Shown here: positions 31,944 to 35,295 of the stretch, one piece after another
How the letters are laid out: each line of letters opens with the position of its first letter
How positions within the stretch are numbered: position 1 is the first letter of the stretch
Assembly: GCA_002482545.1 (NCBI GenBank)
Contig: DLGF01000012.1
Location: 167,917 to 203,211 of the forward strand
Source: Sporomusaceae bacterium UBA7701
Lineage (GTDB): Bacteria; Bacillota; Negativicutes; Sporomusales; UBA7701
Direction: 5' to 3'
DNA length: 35,295 bases
Position numbers and translations under genes: made by a program
The notes under the pieces: generated by a model
What the model saw: the letters and a program-made list of their open reading frames with translations, nothing else
Database searches by the model: none
Told to the model about the DNA's origin: nothing

Positions 31944-32658
31944 CTTCGCCGCCTCCCTCCAGCAGGCCGCCCGCGAGGCTGGCGGCCAGGCAGGCCACGA
32001 TAATATACCATTTACCCGGCAAATACAGGGCCGACGCCACCGCGATCACCGCCGCCGTCAGGCAGACGGCAACACTCGTCCGGCTGACCAGGCGGGGAAC
32101 GAGCATCGCCAGGAAGGTCGCCGGCATGGCGAAATCGAGGCCCCAAGCCAGTGGATCGGGAATATATTCTCCCATGGCCACCCCCAGGATGGTGGAGGTC
32201 GCCCAGGTCACATACAGCGCCGTATTGGTCCCCAATTGATAGCTTTCGTCATAGCCCCGCGCCCGGATGCGGTTGATCATAATGGCGTAGCTTTCGTCCA
32301 CCAGGACGAAAGCCAGGACGGCCTGCCGCCCAAGCGGCACCTTTGTCAGGTAGGGGGCGAGCGAGGCGCCCATCAGCAAATGACGCAAATTAATCAGCAA
32401 AGTGGTGAATACAATCAGCGAAAAATCGACTACGCCCATCCCGATCATCGTGACGCTGATAAACTGCGCCGCTCCGGCGCATACCACCAGCGACATCAGG
32501 ATGGCTTCCGCCGGAGTCAGGCCGAGGGATACCCCCACAACCCCATAAGTAATGCCAAAAGGAAGCACCCCCAGCATAACAGGGGCGCTGTCGCCCACTG
32601 CCCGCCAGAACTCAGCGTTGACCGCCCGTTTTACAGGCAACGGCTTTTCCGCAAACAT
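31933..32658 (-). CDS. azlC: AzlC-family branched-chain amino-acid exporter, large subunit
   Basis: A 241-residue inner-membrane protein with about six or seven helices. The family motif is clear in SAPVMLGVLPFGITYGVVGVSLGL (spread over residues 25-48) and SLVVCAGAAQFISV. It is the transport subunit of AzlCD. The reading frame opens at a GTG at 32679 with no ribosome site; GGGAG lies 11 bases before the ATG at 32658, which I prefer, though the spacing is long. It is divergent from the MocR-type gene and shares its 120-base intergenic operator region. Confidence 0.92.
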   Translation of the reverse strand: MFAEKPLPVKRAVNAEFWRAVGDSAPVMLGVLPFGITYGVVGVSLGLTPAEAILMSLVVCAGAAQFISVTMIGMGVVDFSLIVFTTLLINLRHLLMGASLAPYLTKVPLGRQAVLAFVLVDESYAIMINRIRARGYDESYQLGTNTALYVTWATSTILGVAMGEYIPDPLAWGLDFAMPATFLAMLVPRLVSRTSVAVCLTAAVIAVASALYLPGKWYIIVACLAASLAGGLLEGGGEDAA

Positions 32659-32722
32659 ACCGGATTCAACTCCCGCCACTTGATTTTATTATTAATCATA
32701 CGCGGCAGGAAAAACATCGTAA

Positions 32723-32758
32723 ATATCCAATTTATATTTTATCCCGAATATTGGATAT
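32723..32758. promoter_or_regulatory. Inverted repeat between azlC and the MocR gene, probable operator
   Basis: ATATCCAAT (32723-32731) and ATTGGATAT (32750-32758) form a perfect 9-bp inverted repeat 18 bases apart. A third copy of the core, the palindrome ATTGGTCCAAT, lies at 32794-32804, just inside the MocR coding sequence. The arrangement suits a dimeric MocR protein controlling both divergent genes. Confidence 0.6.
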
Positions 32759-32778
32759 CGAAAGGGAAAATACGCAAA

Positions 32779-34296
32779 ATGGACGCATCCATTATTGGTC
32801 CAATTTCTTTTGACGCTACCGCCACGGCGCCGATGTACCTGCAAATCGCCGAACACATCGCCGCCAAGATTCGCGGACGCCTCCTGCCCGCCGGGACGAA
32901 ACTGCCGCCGGAGCGGCAGCTTGCCGCCCTCTTCGGCGTCAGCCGCACCACCGCCATCAATGCCTATCGCCAACTGGAAGAACTGGGGCTGGTCAGGACC
33001 AAGGTCGGCAGCGGCACCTACGTGAACGAAGCGCCGGCCGAGGCCGGCCCCCAGCCCGTGCCATGGCACCAGACCATGGTGCCCCACCTGCCCAGCCCGC
33101 TGGCCGGCATCCTGCGCGACCTGGTCTCGGTCGATATCGCCGGAGACACCATATCCCTGGGGACCGGACTGCCCGATCCGGCGCTCTATCCGACAGCGGC
33201 TTTTACCAGCCTGTTCGAACGGCACTTCGCCCGGCTCAATAACGCCGACCTGGGCCACATACCCACGGAAGGGTACCTGCCGCTCCGGACACTCCTGGCC
33301 GCCGGCCATTCCCGCTCAGGCATTCCGGCGACCGCCGCCAACATTGCCGTCGTATCGGGCTCGATGCAGGGACTTTATCTACTGGCCAAGATATTCATCA
33401 ATCCCGGCGACTATGTAATCGTCGAAGCTCCTACCTACCTCGGCGCCCTGCCGATTTTCCGGACGTCGGGCGCGCGCGTCCTCACCCTGCCGGCGCCGGG
33501 GCCGCTGCAGCTCGACCTGCTGGAAGACTATCTCGTCCGCTACCGGCCTAAGCTGCTCTACATCATGCCCACCTTTCAGAACCCCAGCGGCCGGGTGCTG
33601 CCGCTCGCCGAACGCCGGGCCCTGCTGGCGCTGGCCGCCCGGCACAGGCTGATCATCATCGAGGATGACCCCTACGGCGATCTGCACTACGACCAGCAGC
33701 CTCCGCCGCCGCTAAAAGCGCTGGACCCTTACGGCGGCGTCGTCTATCTCCGGACCTTTTCCAAAGCCCTCTTCCCCGGCCTCCGGGTCGGCTGGGTCGT
33801 CGCCCCGGAGCCGGTCATCGACCGGCTGGCCATGGAGAAACAGTACATTGACCTGCACAGCGCCAACCTGTCCCAGTGGCTGTTAAGCAAGTTTCTCGGC
33901 GAAGGGCTCCTTAGCGGCCATGTGGAAAGGCTCCGCGCCGAATACAAAAAGCGCCGCGACATCGCTGCCGCCGCGCTCCAACGCCACTGCAGCAGCCTCA
34001 GCTTCGCCCCGCCCTCCGGCGGCTTCTACTTCTGGTGCAGACTGGCCCGCAGTTCGTCCGCCGGCACCCGGCTGCTGCTGCACGAGGCGGCCAGGCAGGG
34101 CGTGGCCTTTGTTCCGGGCGAGGCCTTCTATCCCGATTCGGGCGGCGAACAGGAGTTCCGCCTATGTTTCGCTACCAACTCCGAACCGGTCCTGCAGGAA
34201 GGCATTAAGCGTCTGGGCAAAGCCCTGTCCCACCTGGACAAAATCGCCCACGCCGACAGCCGCCCCCTCATCCACGCCTCGCAGCCCATCATCTAA
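32779..34296 (+). CDS. MocR-type PLP-dependent transcriptional regulator
   Basis: A 505-residue GntR/aminotransferase fusion. The N-terminal winged helix (about residues 30-75) has KLPPERQLAALFGVSRTTAINAYRQLEELGLV in sections. After a linker, a fold type I aminotransferase domain carries PTFQNPSG, EDDPYGDL and the PLP lysine in TFSKALFPGLRVG. Members sense PLP or amino-acid derivatives. Its divergent partner is azlCD, so it probably regulates branched-chain amino-acid export. The frame is open 325 codons further upstream, but that is antisense to azlCD; the ATG at 32779 begins the family's usual N terminus. The ribosome site AAGGG is 12 bases away, so translation may be weak. Confidence 0.93.
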   Translation: MDASIIGPISFDATATAPMYLQIAEHIAAKIRGRLLPAGTKLPPERQLAALFGVSRTTAINAYRQLEELGLVRTKVGSGTYVNEAPAEAGPQPVPWHQTMVPHLPSPLAGILRDLVSVDIAGDTISLGTGLPDPALYPTAAFTSLFERHFARLNNADLGHIPTEGYLPLRTLLAAGHSRSGIPATAANIAVVSGSMQGLYLLAKIFINPGDYVIVEAPTYLGALPIFRTSGARVLTLPAPGPLQLDLLEDYLVRYRPKLLYIMPTFQNPSGRVLPLAERRALLALAARHRLIIIEDDPYGDLHYDQQPPPPLKALDPYGGVVYLRTFSKALFPGLRVGWVVAPEPVIDRLAMEKQYIDLHSANLSQWLLSKFLGEGLLSGHVERLRAEYKKRRDIAAAALQRHCSSLSFAPPSGGFYFWCRLARSSSAGTRLLLHEAARQGVAFVPGEAFYPDSGGEQEFRLCFATNSEPVLQEGIKRLGKALSHLDKIAHADSRPLIHASQPII

Positions 34297-34360
34297 AGCC
34301 AGGATTCCAAGCTTTCAGGCCGGGGCGGACGGCAAAGGACACCGGCAAACTTTGAAAACT

Positions 34361-34390
34361 AAAAACCAGACCCGGCCTTGCGCCGGGTCT
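34361..34390 (-). terminator. Rho-independent terminator of the MCP-like gene
   Basis: A 9-bp stem AGACCCGGC/GCCGGGTCT (34368-34376 with 34382-34390) is followed on the minus strand by GGTTTTTAGTTTTC, 7 bases past the stop. It also lies 70 bases after the MocR gene. Confidence 0.88.
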
Positions 34391-34396
34391 TCTGAT

Positions 34397-35212
34397 CTAT
34401 ACAATCTCCGCTATCCGTTCCACATCGGTTGCCGTAGACGCCAACTGCTCCATGGATGCCGATATCTCCTCAGTGGCCGCCGCTTGGCGCTCACCCAGTT
34501 CCGCCGTAGAAACGAGCGTCGCGACTACCCCGCTGGTATCCTCCTGGATGGCATTCAGGATCTTTTTGATATCCTTCACCGCCTCGGCGCTATTAACAGC
34601 CATCTTTCGTATCTCGTCGGCGACAACCGCGAAGCCTCTCCCGTGCTCTCCGGCCCGGGCGGCCTCAATGGCGGCATTCAGACCCAGAAGATTGGAGTTT
34701 GCGGCGACATCACTGACAAACCGCAGAATATCATCGGTTTTCTTCAATTCGCCAAGGACCCGGGTTCCTCGCAGCCTCATGCCGTCGAGGTCTTGCGCCA
34801 GCTGAGTAGCCGTGGCGGCGAGTTCTTCCGTTGTGGCGGTCATCTCCTGCGAAGTCGCCGCAATGGTTTGGGCCGCCTCATGCAAAGTCTGTTGCGCGGC
34901 GAGGCTGACACCGGTTGCCATTGCGCCAACCAAATGTCCGTCTTCGTAAATGGGGACACTGATGGCCTTGACCACCACCCCGTAGAGTTCCTTGGGAAGG
35001 ACCCGGTGTATTTCCTTCTGGGTTTTCAGGCATTCATCGAGCGTGCCTCCCGAGGCGGCGGGCTCGCCTTCTCTCACCGCCATCTGGAACGTCTTTGCCG
35101 GAACATACTTGACGACAATGCCCCGTATGTCGCAGATCATGATGCAACAATCCAAAGGGTTTATCTTTTGGTACTCGGCCGCAACATCGATAGTGCTCTG
35201 TAGTTTTGTCAT
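34397..35212 (-). CDS. Soluble MCP-type sensory transducer (YfmS-like)
   Basis: A 271-residue cytoplasmic chemotaxis-type transducer without membrane segments. The first 110 residues look like a small ligand-sensing domain (CCIMICDIRGIVVKYVPAKTF, KAISVPIYEDGHLVGAM), as in YfmS-like proteins. The signalling coiled coil follows, with the conserved hairpin tip LLGLNAAIEAARAGEHGRGFAVVADEIRKMA. This tip contacts CheA and CheW, which are not in the window. The frame opens five codons upstream, but GGAGGG lies 7 bases before the ATG at 35212. The gap to the right edge is AT-rich with no promoter I can fix. Confidence 0.9.
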   Translation of the reverse strand: MTKLQSTIDVAAEYQKINPLDCCIMICDIRGIVVKYVPAKTFQMAVREGEPAASGGTLDECLKTQKEIHRVLPKELYGVVVKAISVPIYEDGHLVGAMATGVSLAAQQTLHEAAQTIAATSQEMTATTEELAATATQLAQDLDGMRLRGTRVLGELKKTDDILRFVSDVAANSNLLGLNAAIEAARAGEHGRGFAVVADEIRKMAVNSAEAVKDIKKILNAIQEDTSGVVATLVSTAELGERQAAATEEISASMEQLASTATDVERIAEIV

Positions 35213-35295
35213 CAATATTCCCTCCATATTTTTTCGAGTTGAAGTTATATTCTATTTTTATATAACAACTCCTTCTTAAAAACTAATATTTATAA

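Noticed and set aside
31804..32778. A long open frame extending the MocR gene 325 codons upstream
   Set aside because: It is antisense to azlC and azlD, whose family motifs are clear, and its product is low-complexity His/Arg/Gln-rich, as expected for a shadow frame.

Overview
The window looks like a chromosomal segment from a diderm Firmicute of the class Negativicutes, probably Sporomusa-like. This is inferred from gene content, not from a marker gene: a DegS-type kinase and strong AAGGAGG ribosome binding sites (Firmicute traits) sit beside a family 9 heptosyltransferase-like enzyme (a lipopolysaccharide trait). The PLP decarboxylase strongly resembles the Selenomonas lysine/ornithine enzyme, and the flavodiiron protein points to an anaerobe. 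DNA is GC-rich in genes and AT-rich in the gaps. No rRNA, tRNA, CRISPR array, prophage or intact transposon was seen.

Layout. 1-7122, all leftward: a fragment of a possible riboswitch, degS, corA, a secreted protein, lysine/ornithine decarboxylase, flavodiiron protein, an HD hydrolase and an NRDE (TANGO2-like) protein. 7300-11900, rightward: a tight five-gene operon of a CecR-type TetR regulator, an HlyD adaptor, two ABC ATPases and one ABC-2 permease, closed by a terminator. 11970-13026: a 36-residue leftward ORF and a rightward GntR regulator. 13140-20454, mostly leftward: a Cache/PAS/GGDEF diguanylate cyclase, RidA, a short Cys-containing ORF (rightward), a CaCA exchanger with a glycosyltransferase, a CheY-like receiver and RsgA. 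20535-24334, leftward: a short transcript of unknown function, an HD-GYP-like protein, a YbiT-type ABC-F protein and a small anchored protein. 24658-25008, rightward: FlxA-like protein. 25051-29094, leftward: RNase H, superoxide dismutase, a CBO0543-like membrane protein, a 65-residue protein and a MATE pump. 29360-35212: XRE-cupin regulator (+), M24 peptidase (-), a 400-bp gene-free stretch rich in potential RNA structure, azlCD (-) with a divergent MocR regulator (+), and a soluble chemotaxis-type transducer (-).

How the genes work together. The clearest units are the CecR-HlyD-ABC export operon, the azlCD branched-chain amino-acid exporter with its divergent MocR regulator and a shared inverted repeat, and the CaCA-GT9 pair. 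Signalling genes (DegS, diguanylate cyclase, CheY-like receiver, HD-GYP-like protein, MCP-like transducer, FlxA) suggest a motile, c-di-GMP-using cell. The flavodiiron protein and superoxide dismutase suggest oxygen defence in an anaerobe.

The least explained parts are short: a 36-aa ORF with its own promoter, operator-like repeat and terminator (11970-12161); a 24-aa Cys-containing ORF between a palindrome and a terminator (16064-16212); two short promoter-to-terminator transcripts (18641-18750 plus, 20535-20777 minus); and a multi-hairpin gene-free region at about 31300-31560. All start choices and motif positions were read by eye; nothing was searched against a database.
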